Positions 1-8,611 of a DNA stretch of 64,000 bases are shown in pieces. The notes under the pieces are model-generated. The model worked only from the letters and a program-made list of their open reading frames with translations, had not been told where the DNA came from and did not search any database. The position numbers and the translations under genes are program-made. Source of the stretch: Mycobacterium sp. AZCC_0083 (GTDB lineage Bacteria; Actinomycetota; Actinomycetes; Mycobacteriales; Mycobacteriaceae); assembly GCF_014202335.1 (NCBI RefSeq), contig NZ_JACHGP010000030.1, forward strand, positions 1 to 64,000. Reading direction: 5' to 3'. Each line of letters opens with the position of its first letter. Position 1 is the first letter of the stretch.

Positions 1-33
1 GACGACAGTGCTCACCGGCCGGCGGCTCGGTAA

Positions 34-582
34 TCAGCCTCCCGCTCGAGAACCAAGATCCCCGTCAAGGACACGCTGATCGACTCCCATTAGGCCAGCG
101 GCGTCGAACAGCACCTGGCCGGTGACGGAAGAGCCGGATCCAGCAGCGCCGCCGGACACCTGCTTTCCCCGCAGATCTGAAAGCCGTTGCACGGCAGAAG
201 AATCACGTACGATCACCTGCAGGTAGTTCTCGTATACGCGGGCTACCGCCACAGGTGCGGTTGCCTCGGGGCCGCTGGCGCGGTCTCGCTCGGCAACGTC
301 GGCCAGCGAAAGCCCCATATCGACTTCCCCGGTCCGGAGCAGCGCGATGTTGTCGACACTGCCCTCAGTGGAGACCACGTCGACGGTAATGCTCGGGTAA
401 CGGGCTTGGATGCGGTCAGCAAGAATCTCTGCGAACGCCAGATAGAGTCCACCCCGTTGTCCTGCTGCCAGCCGCAAGCGTCCGCTGGGTTCGCTTCGGA
501 TGCTGCAGGCGGCGACCAACACCGCTGTCGCGGCGATGAATGCCCGCCGACTCAATTCGCCAGATCTGTTGCGTATCATCAT
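34..582 (-). pseudogene. TAXI-family TRAP-type solute-binding lipoprotein, truncated
   Basis: The 182-residue product begins with a Tat/lipoprotein-like leader (SRRAFIAATAVLVAAC), so Cys26 is the likely lipid anchor. The body has the TAXI signature: GGLYLAFAEILADRI, then GEVDMGLSLADVA and a DLRGKQVSGG stretch. TAXI proteins normally run to about 320 residues; this one stops after the first lobe, at VLDGDLGSRAGG. The next frame also hits a stop, so no simple frame change restores it within the window. Its ATG overlaps the stop of the upstream kinase gene (TGATG), so it is translationally coupled to the two-component system. Binding of a carboxylate is the family role; the truncated copy is probably non-functional unless the assembly is wrong here. 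Confidence 0.7.
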
Positions 583-1955
583 GGTTCACCTGTCACTGGA
601 AGACGGTAACGGACCAGAACGCCACCCTCGGGGGCCTTCTCCACCGAGATCGTCCCACCGTGTCCTGCGGTGATCTCGGCGGCGATCGCCAGTCCGAGGC
701 CGGTCCCGGCGCCATCGTTTTGTGCTCGCCAGAAGCGGGTCGCTGCGTGCGCTAGGTCCTCGTCGGGCAGGCCGGTGCCGTTGTCGCTGACGATCAGCTC
801 GGCAGTCTCGCCGCCCTGCGCGGTCGACACGGTAACCGTGGCGCCCGATCCGGCGTAGCGCAGCGCGTTCTCCAACGCGACATCGAGCAACTGCTCCACA
901 TCATGGCGAGCCAGTTGCACCACCGGCCCGCGTTGATTCGAACGGTTGTCCAGTAGCTGGTCTGCACTGTCGAGAATCGGCTGCCAGTACGCCACGCGCT
1001 CGGCGATCACATCCGCAAGGTCGGCCGACTCTGCTGCTGTCGTGGCTAGACCGACTTGGCGGCTGCCGCTGACCTGCTCAGCGCGGGCCAGGCGCAACAG
1101 CTGTCCCAGCAGGTTTTCAAAACGATCCAGCTCGGCGGACAGCGCGTGGTATGTCGGCCACCCGTCCTCGATCAGGTAATTTTCGAGGGTGTCGGCGCGC
1201 AGACGAACCGCCGCAAGGGGATTGCGCAACTGGTGCGACGCGTCGGCGATCAGCCGCCGTTGATGGTCCAGCGATGCCCGCACCACCTGTGCCATCGTGT
1301 TGAACGCCGCGGTGAAGTGCCGCACTTCAGGTGGCCCGGCCACATCGGCGGGCGGCCCGGCGATCCCTTCGGTCATCTCGGCGACGGCGCGCTCCAGCCC
1401 GTCCAGTGGGCGCAGCACCCACCGGGTAAGTGAGCGTCCGACCACCACGGCCAGCACGAGCAAGAGCAGACAGCCGACCGCCACCCAGAGCCAGCCGACC
1501 GCGACGTTGCGCGCTGCGACCTTCGGATCGACCGCCAGCACGACGGCGCCCACGAGTTCCCCATCGCGTCGGACGCCGGTGGTGGCCAGAAGCCGGTCTC
1601 GGTGCCAGGGAAGAACGGGATCCCACTGCGACGCAGGTGCGTCGACGAGAGCGTGGATTATCGCTGTCGTGACGCCCGGGTCGGAGACATCGAGTCCTCG
1701 TGAGGCCAGGGCGTGCCCGTCGGAGTCGGTGATGAGCAGGCCTTCTCCGTACACCTCGTCGTAGCGGTCGACCAGGCGCTGCAACGGCGTATCTGGACTG
1801 GCGGCGGCGTCGGCCAGCGCGGCGAGCTGGCGGTCACGTTCGGCCGCAAGTGCCGCGGTTTTGCGATCGGCCAGACTCAGCGCCAACGGGACTGCGAGTG
1901 CCACCACCGCCAGCAGCAAAAGCGCGACGAGGACGGCACGAACACGCAGACCCAT
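579..1955 (-). CDS. Sensor histidine kinase (TctE/QseC-like), two-component system
   Basis: Membrane kinase of 458 residues. The ATG at 1955 was chosen because it lies one base after the response-regulator stop and directly precedes the first membrane helix (residues 7-29). An extracytoplasmic sensor region of about 120 residues follows, then a second helix (about 153-175), HAMP, and the dimerisation box with phospho-acceptor His241 in ASHQLRNPLAAV. The C-terminus shows the N box (ALENALRYAG), the G1 box (DNGTGLPDE) and the G2 box (GTGLGLAIAAEI), so all catalytic motifs are intact. It sits between its regulator and a TAXI binding protein, which fits sensing of a carboxylate, possibly through the binding protein; the ligand is inferred only from neighbours. 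Confidence 0.9.
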   Translation of the reverse strand: MGLRVRAVLVALLLLAVVALAVPLALSLADRKTAALAAERDRQLAALADAAASPDTPLQRLVDRYDEVYGEGLLITDSDGHALASRGLDVSDPGVTTAIIHALVDAPASQWDPVLPWHRDRLLATTGVRRDGELVGAVVLAVDPKVAARNVAVGWLWVAVGCLLLLVLAVVVGRSLTRWVLRPLDGLERAVAEMTEGIAGPPADVAGPPEVRHFTAAFNTMAQVVRASLDHQRRLIADASHQLRNPLAAVRLRADTLENYLIEDGWPTYHALSAELDRFENLLGQLLRLARAEQVSGSRQVGLATTAAESADLADVIAERVAYWQPILDSADQLLDNRSNQRGPVVQLARHDVEQLLDVALENALRYAGSGATVTVSTAQGGETAELIVSDNGTGLPDEDLAHAATRFWRAQNDGAGTGLGLAIAAEITAGHGGTISVEKAPEGGVLVRYRLPVTGEP

Positions 1956-1956
1956 G

Positions 1957-2622
1957 TCAGGCGTCCAGCCGAAAACCGAACCCGCGCACCGTCTGCAGCG
2001 GAAGCCCCGTGAGCTTGGCCCTGATCTGCCCGATGAAGAAGTCCAACGACCGCGACCGGCCAACCACCGCGGTTCCCCACACTTCGAGCATCAACTCCTC
2101 GCGACTCACCGCCTCGCCTTGTCGGGCGGCCAGCGTGGCAAGGATCTGGTACTCGGTCTTGGTCAGCGGTTGCTGGGTTCCGTCAACCGTCACCTCGTGG
2201 CGCTCGCGGTCGATGGTGACGGGACCGGCAACCACCGGACCCGGTGAGACCGAGGGGTCGCCCCCGACGCGGCGCATGCGTCGCATGACGGCCTCGATCC
2301 GGGCCAGCAGCACGGCTTTACGGACGGGTTTGACGAGGTAGTCGTCGGCCCCGGCGCGTAAACCCAGCACCACCGCGCCATCGCTGTCTCGGGCGGTCAT
2401 GATGATCACGGGCACCGCTGACGCCCGCCGCAGCGTGCGCAGCACATCGAGACCGTCCATATCGGGCAGTCCCAAATCCAACAACACCAGATCGCAACCC
2501 TTGACTCGATGGAGGGCATCGGAGCCTCGGACGGTGTGGATGACCGACGCGCCGACGTGGCCGAGAAGTTCGGCCAGCGCCGACGCGACCCCCTCGTCAT
2601 CCTCGACAAGCAGCACCTGCAT
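1957..2622 (-). CDS. OmpR/TctD-type response regulator
   Basis: A 221-residue regulator starting at MQVLLVEDDE. The receiver domain has the acidic pair at residues 8-9, phospho-acceptor Asp49 (VLLDLGLPD), Thr in IIMTARDSD and Lys in DDYLVKPV. The C-terminal half is a winged-helix DNA-binding domain (LTKTEYQILATLA and SRSLDFFIGQIRAKL). The start lies about 10 bp after the permease stop and the stop is one base before the kinase ATG, so the four leftward genes form one transcript. A near-copy of this gene lies at 11433-12101 without a kinase. Confidence 0.93.
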   Translation of the reverse strand: MQVLLVEDDEGVASALAELLGHVGASVIHTVRGSDALHRVKGCDLVLLDLGLPDMDGLDVLRTLRRASAVPVIIMTARDSDGAVVLGLRAGADDYLVKPVRKAVLLARIEAVMRRMRRVGGDPSVSPGPVVAGPVTIDRERHEVTVDGTQQPLTKTEYQILATLAARQGEAVSREELMLEVWGTAVVGRSRSLDFFIGQIRAKLTGLPLQTVRGFGFRLDA

Positions 2623-2632
2623 GGCGCTGATG

Positions 2633-4009
2633 CTAAGCAGGGTCGGCCATAACCTCATCGACTTTGGCCTGTTCTCGCGTCCCGGGGTCGAGCTCACGGG
2701 TTTCGCGCTCCAACTGCGAGCGCCGCGACGATTCGCCCATGAAGACGTAAACCAACAACGAGATCAACGCAGCGCCTGCGACGTAGAAGAAGAACCAGCT
2801 CTCGTGACCCATGTTCTTCAAGCCCAACGCGACGTACTCCGTGGTGCCACCGAAGATCGCGACCGTGAGGGCATAGGGCAGGCCGACGCCCAGCGCGCGG
2901 ATCCGGGCGGGAAACAACTCGGCCTTCACCACGGCATTGATCGACGTATAGCCCGACACGATGAACAGGCCGATCATCATCAGCCCGAACGCGGGCAGCG
3001 CGGAGCGTGCGTGCGATACGGCGGTGAGCAGCGGGACGGTGCACAGCGTCGCACCGACCCCGAACGCGATCAGCAGCGGTCGCCGACCGATCCGATCCGA
3101 CAGCGCTCCGAACGCCGGCTGAACCACCACAAAGATCAGTAGCGCGACGAAGTTGATCCACGTCACCTGCTCTTTCGGCAGGCCGGCCGTGTTGATCATG
3201 AACTTCTGCATGTACGTCGTGAACGTGTAGAACGCGATGGTGCCGCCAAGCGTGAGACCGACGACGGTCAGGCACTCCCGCGGATAGGAGAGCAGGACCT
3301 TCAGGCTGCCGCGTTCGGCGTCCGCGGCGCTCTCCCGGACGGCGAGTTTGTAGTTCTCCGACTCGTCCATCGTGCGCCGTAGCCACATCACGGTCACGGC
3401 GGCCGCCGCTCCGACGACGAACGCGATCCGCCAACCCCAGCCGTGCATCTGCGCAGAGGTGAGGAACTGCTGCAAGATGATCTGCACACCCAGCGCCAGC
3501 AGTTGGCCGCTGGTCAGCGTTACGTACTGAAATGAGGAGTAATAGCCGCGCCGGTGCGGGGTGGCGACTTCGCTCAAATACGTTGCAGAGGTGCCGTATT
3601 CGCCTCCCAGCGACAGCCCCTGCAGCAGCCGGAGTCCGACCAGCAGGATCGGCGCCAGGGCGCCGATCTGGGCGTACCCCGGCAGGACGGCGATCCCGAG
3701 AGAACCGATCCCCATCAGGGACACCGAAAGCGTCAACGCCGCGCGGCGCCCAAATCGGTCGGCGTATCTACCGAACATCCAGCCGCCGAGCGGCCGGACG
3801 AGGAAGCCGACCGCGAAAATGCCTGCGGTGTTCAACAATTGCGCGGTCTGATTCCCCGACGGAAAGAACACACTCGCGAAGTAGATGCTGAACGCCGCAT
3901 AGGCATACCAGTCGTACCACTCGATCAAATTGCCGAGCGAACCCCGAATCACGTTGCCGGCCACCGACCTGGTCGGCGCTTCACCGGCGTGACGCTTCTC
4001 TGTCTGCAT
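2633..4009 (-). CDS. MFS permease, metabolite:H+ symporter (MHS) family, carboxylate type
   Basis: A 458-residue transporter with about 12 hydrophobic segments. The first helix region NLIEWYDWYAYAAFSIYF and the loop GRYADRFGRRAALT are typical of MHS permeases such as KgtP and related dicarboxylate or 2-oxoglutarate carriers. The start at 4009 (MQTEKRH) has a GGAG ribosome site (GGATGGAGAATC) and precedes the first conserved helix; an upstream extension in the same frame lacks family similarity. It heads the operon with the two-component system and TAXI protein, so it is the probable uptake target of that system. The substrate is inferred from family and context. Confidence 0.88.
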   Translation of the reverse strand: MQTEKRHAGEAPTRSVAGNVIRGSLGNLIEWYDWYAYAAFSIYFASVFFPSGNQTAQLLNTAGIFAVGFLVRPLGGWMFGRYADRFGRRAALTLSVSLMGIGSLGIAVLPGYAQIGALAPILLVGLRLLQGLSLGGEYGTSATYLSEVATPHRRGYYSSFQYVTLTSGQLLALGVQIILQQFLTSAQMHGWGWRIAFVVGAAAAVTVMWLRRTMDESENYKLAVRESAADAERGSLKVLLSYPRECLTVVGLTLGGTIAFYTFTTYMQKFMINTAGLPKEQVTWINFVALLIFVVVQPAFGALSDRIGRRPLLIAFGVGATLCTVPLLTAVSHARSALPAFGLMMIGLFIVSGYTSINAVVKAELFPARIRALGVGLPYALTVAIFGGTTEYVALGLKNMGHESWFFFYVAGAALISLLVYVFMGESSRRSQLERETRELDPGTREQAKVDEVMADPA

Positions 4010-4096
4010 GATTCTCCATCCCCTTGGTTGGTCTGCAGGTTGTGCTGATCTTGTGGCTGTAGTCACAGCCAGGGAAGCCCTACCGTCGCTTTCGTC

Positions 4097-4126
4097 GCGA
4101 TTCCTTGCACAATCCACAGATTCGCG
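4097..4126 (-). promoter_or_regulatory. Recurrent upstream element, class A (permease gene)
   Basis: Read towards the permease gene the core is GAATCTGTGGATTGTGCAAG, ending about 87 bp before its start codon. Nearly the same sequence occurs upstream of at least four other sites in the first 16 kb. Whether it is a promoter or an operator cannot be told from sequence alone. Confidence 0.5.
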
Positions 4127-4164
4127 AGGACAGCCGGCGTGGCGTTCCTCCCACTCGTTTGAGT

Positions 4165-4548
4165 CGACTATCCGGCGGCCGCGGTGCACAGATCCTCGAG
4201 GTTCGCGGGATCATCGCCAACAACCGGCTAGTGACCCTCACCGGCGCCGACGGTGCGGGCAAGACACGGCTAGCAATCCAGGTGACCAGCGAGTTCGGCG
4301 ACGACGTCAGGTATGTCGACCTCGCGCCGATCACCGATCCCGAACGCGTACCGGTCACGGTGGTTGGCGCGTTGGGACTTCTCGACCAGCCTCATCGCTC
4401 GGCGATCGACACGATCGTCCGTCATCTCAGTGAGCGCCAGCTGTTGCTGGTGCTCGACAATTGCGAGCATCTGCCTGACGCCTGCGCGGCGCTGATTGTG
4501 GCTGTTCTTGACGCATGTCCCGGCGTGACGATGTTGACGACGAGCCGC
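4165..4548 (+). pseudogene. Fragment of cyclase/ATPase/LuxR regulator (ATPase part only)
   Basis: This stretch encodes the nucleotide-binding part of the regulators at 19.2 and 22.8 kb: NNRLVTLTGADGAGKTRLAI (Walker A), then YVDLAPITDPERV, then LVLDNCEHLPDAC (Walker B). Similarity begins near the residue pair before AQILEVRGII and stops abruptly at LTTSR. After that the frame runs into unrelated residues and ends at 4608. The cyclase, TPR-like and HTH domains are all absent. In the Walker A loop the usual GxGG(V/I)GK reads GADGAGK. A piece of the gene leader seen elsewhere (GAGTCGACTATCCGG, 4161-4175) is fused to its 5' end, pointing to rearrangement. Confidence 0.75.
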
Positions 4549-4577
4549 GTGTTGAAGAAGAGCGAGAGGAACCCGCT

Positions 4578-4865
4578 ATGCATATCGACCCGCCGACCTG
4601 GTATCTGAATCAGGAATGTCCATGCTGCGATCAGGGCACCCTGGCGTTCTACACCTGTCCCACATGCGGACTTGTGGTCCTTATTTGTGGCGAGCTCCCC
4701 ACCGTTTTCGAGATCTCGGACAAGCGCTGCGGTGCAGACCACGGGTGGTTAGGCGGTGAGGGAGCCTGCCCGAAATGCGGTGCGAGCACGTATTCGAGCT
4801 TTCGGACATCCAGCTCAAACGAAGTACGCGCACTCGGCTTCCAGTGGCCGCAAGACTACCAGTGA
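4578..4865 (+). CDS. Small cysteine-rich putative zinc-ribbon protein
   Basis: A 95-residue protein starting at MHIDPPTWYL, preceded by a purine-rich GAGAGGAA ribosome site. It has nine cysteines, several in CxxC pairs: ECPCC (14-17), CPTC (27-30), C37, C51 and CPKC (64-67). This pattern fits two zinc ribbons; no enzymatic motif is visible. It starts 29 bp after the ATPase fragment breaks off, so the upstream gene may have been deleted up to this one. Function unknown. Confidence 0.6.
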   Translation: MHIDPPTWYLNQECPCCDQGTLAFYTCPTCGLVVLICGELPTVFEISDKRCGADHGWLGGEGACPKCGASTYSSFRTSSSNEVRALGFQWPQDYQ

Positions 4866-5042
4866 AGGCCATGCGGTGAAATTTCCAATAGCCGGGCGCC
4901 CCAAAGGAATACGCTATAGTGTCGTATCACCGGCGTTATCGCGCGGGAGGGGCCGGGTATGCCAGTGTCGGTTCCACAGCGCGAGAACACTCGACCGAAT
5001 CCCACAGTCGCCGAACGCGACCGAACCAGAGTCAGTCCTCAT

Positions 5043-5072
5043 GGTGTTTCCTTGCACAATCCTTAGATTCGC
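5043..5072 (-). promoter_or_regulatory. Recurrent upstream element, class A (orphan copy)
   Basis: Leftward-reading core GCGAATCTAAGGATTGTGCA followed by AGGAAACACC. Unlike the other copies there is no obvious leftward gene starting about 80 bp further on, so the gene it served may have been lost. Confidence 0.4.
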
Positions 5073-5273
5073 TGTTAGCCGGACCCGCCAGACAACTCAC
5101 AGGCCCGTGGCGCGGCTCGCTCCGCTCCGCGGATCGAGGCGCGTCGAGCGCGATTCACAACAGACGAAGGTTCGCCGCTGAGGAACGTGCGATCGGCGGC
5201 CGGGCTCGGCTACCGGTCCACCGCTGCAGCGGGTCAGCCAGGTGGGCTGATGCGGCCACGCGGGGTGTCGGCT

Positions 5274-5305
5274 CACGAAATCTGTGAATCATGCAAGGAA
5301 ACACC
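5274..5305 (+). promoter_or_regulatory. Recurrent upstream element, class A (thioesterase gene)
   Basis: Core GAAATCTGTGAATCATGCAA plus GGAAACACC, ending 82 bp before the thioesterase ATG. It is the mirror image of the copy at 5043-5072. Confidence 0.5.
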
Positions 5306-5387
5306 GCGATTCGGGCCGCTTCTATTCCGCGCGCTGTCGCGTCTCGCGCATCATGGCTTCAACCACGGCAAGAAGGGGGCCACCACG

Positions 5388-6470
5388 ATGCAGGCGACAC
5401 ATGTAGGCCACGACCGGTGGATCAGGCCCGGAACGGTGAACGGCGACATCAACATCTTGGCCGAGCCCACCGAGGAGCACCTTGGGCCGAAGGCTGCCTG
5501 CCACCAGACAATCCACCGTTTCCACGTCGAGCCCGTTGACGTCGGCGACGCCGGCTTCGTCGATGGCGGCACACTGCTGGAGTGGATCGACGCCGCCGCC
5601 TACGCCACCGCCGCGCAGTGGTGTGCCGGTCACTGCGTTGCCGCGTCCGTGGGAAACCTGCACCTCGACCGGCCCATCGGCGTCGGCGAACTCGTCGAAC
5701 TGCATGCCGACCTCGTCTACACCGGGTGCAGCAGCATGCACATCCTGGTCACCATCTGCTCCAGTGACCCCGGCCGAGCCAAAGCAGTTCAAACTGCGCA
5801 GTGCTCAACCGTTTTCGTCGCCGTCGATTCCAGCGGTCACCCTGCCGAAGTCCCCCGGTGGACACCGCTCACGATGCTTGACCTACAGCGACACCGGCAG
5901 GCACGCGCGCGGGCACGGATGCGCAGACGCATCGAAGACGCCATGGAAGCCGTGAGCCACACCGACGAGGGCACCGCCCCCCGCACCGCGCTGCGCTTCC
6001 GCGCTGCCGCTGTCGACGCCAACAGCGACGGCAACGTCCGTGCCGGCCGAGTCATGCGCTGGATCGACGAAGCGGCCTACGCGTGCGGAGTCGAGTGGAC
6101 CGGCGGCGAAATCATCACGTCCTACATCGCCGGGATTCGATTCCACCAAACCGTTTTCGTCGGCGACGCCATCGAAGTCACCGCACGAGTCATTCACACG
6201 GGACCACGCAGCGTCCATGTCAGCATCGACGTCACCACCGACACGGCGGGCGGCGTGCCCTGCCTCCTCGCACACGCAGTGGTCGTCGTCGTTTCACCCG
6301 ACAACCATGGTGAAGCGCGACCTATCTCACCCTGGGAACCTGCCTGCGACCAAGACGCCCGACTCGATCAGCACGCCCGGCACCTCATTGAACTACGACA
6401 AGACATCGAACCCTTCACAACTGCAACCACATTCACCACCGACACCGAAGCTGACCGAGATCTCGCCTAG
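5388..6470 (+). CDS. Double-hotdog acyl-CoA thioesterase-like protein
   Basis: A 360-residue protein with two tandem hotdog domains of the ACOT type. Each has the signature helix with a central Asp: GGTLLEWIDAAAYATA near residue 60 and RVMRWIDEAAYACG near residue 225. Each is followed by the beta strands of the fold (VGELVELHADLVYTG; VGDAIEVTARVIHTG). The expected reaction is hydrolysis of acyl-CoA to free acid and CoA. The ATG at 5388 was preferred because AGAAGGGGG lies about 10 bp upstream. The SnoaL-like gene follows after 15 bp, so the two are probably co-transcribed. Substrate chain length cannot be inferred. Confidence 0.75.
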   Translation: MQATHVGHDRWIRPGTVNGDINILAEPTEEHLGPKAACHQTIHRFHVEPVDVGDAGFVDGGTLLEWIDAAAYATAAQWCAGHCVAASVGNLHLDRPIGVGELVELHADLVYTGCSSMHILVTICSSDPGRAKAVQTAQCSTVFVAVDSSGHPAEVPRWTPLTMLDLQRHRQARARARMRRRIEDAMEAVSHTDEGTAPRTALRFRAAAVDANSDGNVRAGRVMRWIDEAAYACGVEWTGGEIITSYIAGIRFHQTVFVGDAIEVTARVIHTGPRSVHVSIDVTTDTAGGVPCLLAHAVVVVVSPDNHGEARPISPWEPACDQDARLDQHARHLIELRQDIEPFTTATTFTTDTEADRDLA

Positions 6471-6485
6471 CACAGGGGGAACACA

Positions 6486-7028
6486 ATGACCGAGACAGCC
6501 GACGTGGACGCGGGCCTACGGCGATCGCGCGAAACAACGGTTCTCGCCCATCTCGAAGCAGAGAACCAGCACGATGTCGCGGCGACACTGGCAACATTCA
6601 AACCCGGCGCCGGGCGAACAGAATTACCTGGAGGCGAGATCGCCGATGGCCCTGACGCGGTCGCCGACACGTACCGTGAGCTCTTCACTGCGCTTCCTGA
6701 CCTGCATTTCGACATCGAGCCGGGCTCGCTGTGTCACCATGGCGATCGCGTGATCAGCGAGACACGTGTGCGCGGAACCCATCGGGGACCTTTTCGCGGC
6801 CTGCCGCCGACCGGCCGCCGCGTCGACCTGCCGGTAGTTGCCGTCTTTGAGTTCGACGGCCCCGATCTGGTGTGCGAACACGCCTACTACGACCGCCTCA
6901 CCTTGTTCATCCAGCTTGGCGTTGCACGCGACCCGAATTCAGTGACCGGTCGTGTCATAACCCTGCTGAACCACCCCTTGACAGTCGGCCGACCGGCAAT
7001 GCGTGCACGCCGACTCGACAACTCGTAG
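6486..7028 (+). CDS. SnoaL-like (ester/polyketide cyclase family) protein
   Basis: A 180-residue protein with a SnoaL/NTF2-like fold: the region LPGGEIADGPDAVADTYRELFTALPDLHFDIE, then DRVISETRVRGTHRGPFRGLPPTGRRVDLPV, then a final VFEFDGPDLVCEHAYYDRLT. Relatives act as polyketide cyclases, hydratases or isomerases on small hydrophobic substrates, but many are uncharacterised. AGGGGGA precedes the ATG. It follows the double-hotdog protein closely, so a shared acyl or polyketide substrate is possible. Confidence 0.75.
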   Translation: MTETADVDAGLRRSRETTVLAHLEAENQHDVAATLATFKPGAGRTELPGGEIADGPDAVADTYRELFTALPDLHFDIEPGSLCHHGDRVISETRVRGTHRGPFRGLPPTGRRVDLPVVAVFEFDGPDLVCEHAYYDRLTLFIQLGVARDPNSVTGRVITLLNHPLTVGRPAMRARRLDNS

Positions 7029-7109
7029 CGTCCGGTGACAACGGTTGTCGAGATGCCTCGATGATCAGCAATCGGTACGCGGTTGGCCAACGACGGCTTT
7101 GGAGGCGAC

Positions 7110-8540
7110 ATGTCCTGGTGGAAGGAGCAACGCGGCCCCTCCGCGGCTGGATCTTCGGGCGAGGCGGCCTGGCCGGTCGAGCTCGAGGTCGTGCCCGGCG
7201 AGCTGTCCGCGCGGGTGTACATGCACGACATCGAGTCCCAGAGCGGGCCGATCGGGTGCTGGTCGTATGTCAGCCACGGACTGGCCGCGCTGGAGAAGCC
7301 CGAGATCGTGTTCACGCTGCGGCGTGATCCGGGCGAGGCGAGCGCCGGTTTTCCGCAGGATCCGCTGCGCCTGTTCGCCACGCTCTACCAGCTCGCAGCC
7401 GACGGCCGGCGCGTCGGTCCAGGAGATGTCACCGGTTTCGGTGATCGAAGCTTCTTCGGCCATCATCTGCTCTACGTCGGGGCGCAGCCGCTCGACGGGG
7501 TGCCGCTGCCGCCGTCGTGCCTGGCCGCGCTGCTGATCACCGCCGACGAGCTGCGCGCGGTGAGCGAGTTCGGACCCACGCGCGTGCTGGCTCGCATGGG
7601 GCAGGCGAGCAACTACTACCCATTTCCGCCGTGGGCCGACCGGGGCCGCCCCGGCCTTTCGCTCGCGCGGACCTTCGAGGAAAGCCTGCTGTCGAAGATT
7701 CCGCGCGCCGCGGTCCACGATGTGCGCGCAGGAGTCGAGGGCAACCAGATCATCGTCAGCGCGCTGCGCGGCGCGTGGCCGCCGTGGCAGGACCGGCTGG
7801 CGGAGCTAGCCGACGATGTCCCGCTCACGCTGCTGACCGCGCTCGATCCGACCGCCGATGGCTGCCTGGTCTGGGTGCCCGGCCAGAGCGCACCCGAGGC
7901 GATCACCCCAACGGGCAGCGATGGCTCGCGGCTGTGCGGGTGCTTTGTCGTGTTCGTTCCCGAGCAGTCCGAGAACGGTGGGCGGATGCACGAGGACGGC
8001 TTTGTGGTGGAACTGACCGCTGCGTCGTGGAAGCAACTCCGCAGCGCCCTGATCGAGGGCACGGACGTCTCGATGCCGGCGGCCGGGACCGCGATGTCGT
8101 TCGCGCTGACCTGGCGAGATCAGGAGTATGTCAGTCCGGTCGATGGTCGCTCCTACACGGCCGAGGGCGGCTGGGACGCGTATCAGCCGACGACCGAGGG
8201 TGCCCTGGCGGCCAGCAGGGTGACGATCAATCAGGTCCGGCTGTTGACGTCGGAGCGCGAGATGGCGGCGCGGACGTCAGTCGACGAGCTGACGGCGTTC
8301 TGCCAGGAGGTCGCGCGCTGCGCGCAGCACACGATCGGCGATCGTGCGGACCCGGCCGAGCTGCTGATCCGGCTGCGATGCACATCCGATTGCCACGACG
8401 TCGAGCTGGCCAGCCGCGGCGACGTGCCGCAGCCGTTCATGCAGGCGCTCGTCGACGCGGTCCAGCAGATGGCCAGGCTGCCGGTCCAGGACGGCGAGGT
8501 GAGCTTCGAGATCGAGCTGACGGTGTCGCATGGCGACTGA
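7110..8540 (+). CDS. Bacterial protein resembling DUF3480 (C-terminal domain of SARA/endofin)
   Basis: A 476-residue soluble protein with no signal peptide. The start at 7110 is favoured over the ATG at 7083 because GGAGG sits five bases upstream. By recollection of the human SARA (ZFYVE9) C-terminus it matches in order: GCWSYVSHGLAALEKPEIVF, FPQDPLRLFATLYQLA, FVVFV followed by EDGFVVELTAASWKQLRSAL, YVSPVDGRSY, and a terminal segment PQPFMQALVDAVQQM then VSFEIEL. The FYVE finger and Smad-binding part of SARA are absent. The role of the domain is unknown even in animals, so no function is proposed. The assignment is from memory and needs a profile search. Confidence 0.6.
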   Translation: MSWWKEQRGPSAAGSSGEAAWPVELEVVPGELSARVYMHDIESQSGPIGCWSYVSHGLAALEKPEIVFTLRRDPGEASAGFPQDPLRLFATLYQLAADGRRVGPGDVTGFGDRSFFGHHLLYVGAQPLDGVPLPPSCLAALLITADELRAVSEFGPTRVLARMGQASNYYPFPPWADRGRPGLSLARTFEESLLSKIPRAAVHDVRAGVEGNQIIVSALRGAWPPWQDRLAELADDVPLTLLTALDPTADGCLVWVPGQSAPEAITPTGSDGSRLCGCFVVFVPEQSENGGRMHEDGFVVELTAASWKQLRSALIEGTDVSMPAAGTAMSFALTWRDQEYVSPVDGRSYTAEGGWDAYQPTTEGALAASRVTINQVRLLTSEREMAARTSVDELTAFCQEVARCAQHTIGDRADPAELLIRLRCTSDCHDVELASRGDVPQPFMQALVDAVQQMARLPVQDGEVSFEIELTVSHGD

Positions 8541-8611
8541 CGCTTTGTCGCACGACGTGCAACATTTCAGACGGCGCTGCGTCAGCGGGCTGGTTCTATC
8601 ACCTTGTGGCG

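Larger units (their letters stand above)
4866..5387. other. Intergenic stretch with an inverted pair of the recurrent element
   Basis: No convincing gene is visible in these 522 bp. They hold two class A copies of the recurrent element in opposite orientation, at 5043-5072 and 5274-5305, and a purine-rich ribosome site just before the thioesterase start at 5388. The roughly 200 bp between the two copies have no recognisable coding content. Confidence 0.5.
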
